NCBI GenBank assembly: GCA_027314685.1
Contig: DAHVAI010000499.1
Span: 1-5,651 of the forward strand
DNA: 5,651 nucleotides
Direction: 5' to 3'
From: Nitrososphaerota archaeon
Lineage (GTDB): Archaea; Thermoproteota; Nitrososphaeria; Nitrososphaerales; CADDZS01
Within the stretch, counting starts at the first letter, position 1; each line of letters begins with the position of its first letter. The notes under the pieces were generated by a model, which saw only the letters and a program-made list of their open reading frames with translations, did no database searches and had not been told where the DNA came from. The position numbers and the translations under genes are program-made. Shown here piece by piece: positions 5,289-5,651 of this stretch.

Positions 5289-5296
5289 CTAAAAAA
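5289..5296 (-). promoter_or_regulatory. Possible TATA box of the RHH gene
   Basis: TTTTTTAG on the minus strand, about 24-31 bp before the ATG at 5265, a spacing that fits leaderless archaeal transcription. Assigned on composition and position only. Confidence 0.3.
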
Positions 5297-5301
5297 TCTT
5301 G

Positions 5302-5347
5302 TTTCCAATCATGTCAACCGGCGCTTAGCACTCTTTCCAATCAACCG
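5302..5347 (-). repeat. Right subterminal motif cluster
   Basis: On the minus strand CGGTTGAT (5340-5347) and CGGTTGAC (5313-5320) repeat the octamers of the left end. A second word, GATTGGAAA, also occurs twice (5334-5342 and 5302-5310), each time near a CGGTTG. The arrangement suggests two copies of a binding site inside the right terminus. Confidence 0.5.
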
Positions 5348-5363
5348 TCAACTTAACAGAACC
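5337..5363 (-). repeat. Right terminal inverted repeat
   Basis: The reverse complement of the left repeat, 22 identical bases from the outer end and 25/27 overall. It ends in ...TTAACAGAACC on the plus strand and is followed at once by the second CATTTCTG. Confidence 0.9.
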
Positions 5364-5371
5364 CATTTCTG
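5364..5371. repeat. Target-site duplication, right copy (CATTTCTG)
   Basis: Identical to 224-231. Removing the element and one copy restores a continuous intergenic region between the DUF59 and secreted-protein genes. Confidence 0.85.
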
Positions 5372-5376
5372 GCATG

Positions 5377-5384
5377 TTTAAATA
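5377..5384 (+). promoter_or_regulatory. TATA box outside the right end of the element
   Basis: GTTTAAATAG contains a good archaeal TATA core. It lies only about 6 bp beyond the target duplication, so the insertion replaced the sequence where a BRE and upstream operators would sit. An ATG at 5404, about 24 bp downstream, would be a leaderless start in frame with the secreted protein. Confidence 0.5.
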
Positions 5385-5463
5385 GCTGTGTCAATAACCG
5401 GAAATGCGAAAAGGCGTGACACAATCGCGATTGATGTTCCCGTTGGATAGCCGAAAACAAAGT

Positions 5464-5471
5464 CATTTAAG
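5464..5471 (+). promoter_or_regulatory. Second TATA-like box, nearer the secreted-protein ATG
   Basis: CATTTAAG centred about 27 bp before the ATG at 5494, the usual distance for a leaderless archaeal transcript. It competes with the box at 5377 as the promoter. Confidence 0.4.
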
Positions 5472-5493
5472 AAGGATCAGGATCGTCCTCAAG

Positions 5494-5651
5494 ATGAAAA
5501 AGCTACTCGCTGCACTAGTCGCCCTGGCACTTGTTTCAGTCTATTCTCTCATGGTTGCTGCGCCAGGAGCTTACGGCTCCGCTTCGCCACTTGTCCCCGT
5601 CACGTCCGACGCTATCGGCATCCCTGCCGGAGCAGTCAATACCCATGCGCA
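5494..5651 (+). CDS. Secreted or membrane-anchored protein, N-terminal part
   Basis: The first 52 residues of a gene that runs off the right edge. It opens with a Sec-type signal peptide: MKK, a hydrophobic core (LLAALVALALVSVYSLMVAA, residues 4-23) and a small-residue region PGAYGSAS where cleavage could fall near residues 27-30. The mature part begins with a proline- and serine-rich stretch (PLVPVTSDAIGIPAG), often seen as a spacer before an extracellular domain. I do not recognise the family. The frame is also open upstream to an ATG at 5404, adding 30 basic residues; I prefer 5494 because it gives a normal signal peptide. No good ribosome site precedes either ATG, so leaderless translation is likely. 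The gene lies outside the insertion. Confidence 0.7.
   Translation, partial: MKKLLAALVALALVSVYSLMVAAPGAYGSASPLVPVTSDAIGIPAGAVNTHA

Larger units (their letters stand above)
232..5363. mobile_element. 5.13-kb transposase-less mobile cassette (MIC-like) with IS-type ends
   Basis: The element is bounded by inverted repeats 232-258 and 5337-5363, identical over the first 22 bp, beginning GGTTCTGTTAAGTTGACGG, and matching 25 of 27 overall. It is flanked by an 8-bp direct duplication. Between the ends are six apparently intact genes, an IS3-type remnant and two stop-interrupted small genes. No intact DDE transposase or recombinase gene is visible. An element with IS-type ends, passenger genes and no transposase is called a mobile insertion cassette; such elements are mobilised in trans by a related IS elsewhere. 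The G-G-T-T-C-T-G-T-T start and 8-bp duplication recall IS6 or IS1595 families, but I cannot assign the family by eye. Insertion was into the intergenic region between the DUF59 and secreted-protein genes. Confidence 0.82.

Noticed and set aside
224..5371. CRISPR array, tRNA-linked att site or integrase-type integration
   Set aside because: No repeat-spacer pattern, no tRNA gene at either end and no integrase; the inverted repeats with short duplication indicate DDE-type transposition.

Overview
The window looks archaeal. Genes are short and tightly packed, with A/T-rich TATA-like boxes, ribosome sites matching the archaeal anti-SD (GGAGG, GGTGA), many TTG/GTG starts, AGG/AGA-rich codons and archaeal-type ribbon-helix-helix (RHH) and winged-helix (wHTH) proteins. 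I cannot place it lower than domain level. Two host-like genes frame the window. At the left edge is the N-terminus of a DUF59/MIP18-type (SufT/PaaD-like) Fe-S assembly protein on the minus strand (1-110). At the right edge is the start of a secreted protein on the plus strand (5494 onward).

Between them lies a 5.13-kb insertion with mobile-element boundaries that can be read directly. It has a 22-bp perfect terminal inverted repeat, 25/27 when extended (232-258 and 5337-5363). It is flanked by an 8-bp direct duplication CATTTCTG (224-231 and 5364-5371), and CGGTTG-type motifs recur just inside both ends. No complete transposase gene is visible inside, so it resembles a mobile insertion cassette: a non-autonomous element carrying passenger genes and moved in trans.

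Cargo from left to right: (a) two AT-rich convergent genes for membrane proteins, a 186-aa protein with three hydrophobic segments (466-1026) and a 70-aa glycine-zipper protein (1035-1247); (b) a truncated IS3-type insertion sequence with an orfA and a broken orfB in the -1 frame (1335-1834); (c) a four-gene minus-strand operon (4781 to 1861): small wHTH protein, small two-TM coiled-coil protein, 456-aa ParB/Srx-fold protein with HTH and a C-terminal helical domain, and a D12-class (Dam-like) adenine methyltransferase; (d) two small genes of DNA-binding type at the right end, each interrupted by one in-frame stop codon (4846-5151 plus, 5110-5265 minus).

The operon is the functional centre. 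A DNA methyltransferase next to a ParB-like DNA-binding or nuclease-like protein, with a likely regulator and a small membrane protein, suggests a defence, modification or element-maintenance module. That role is inferred from gene content. All six apparently intact cargo genes outside the IS remnant start with TTG or GTG, while both flanking genes start with ATG.
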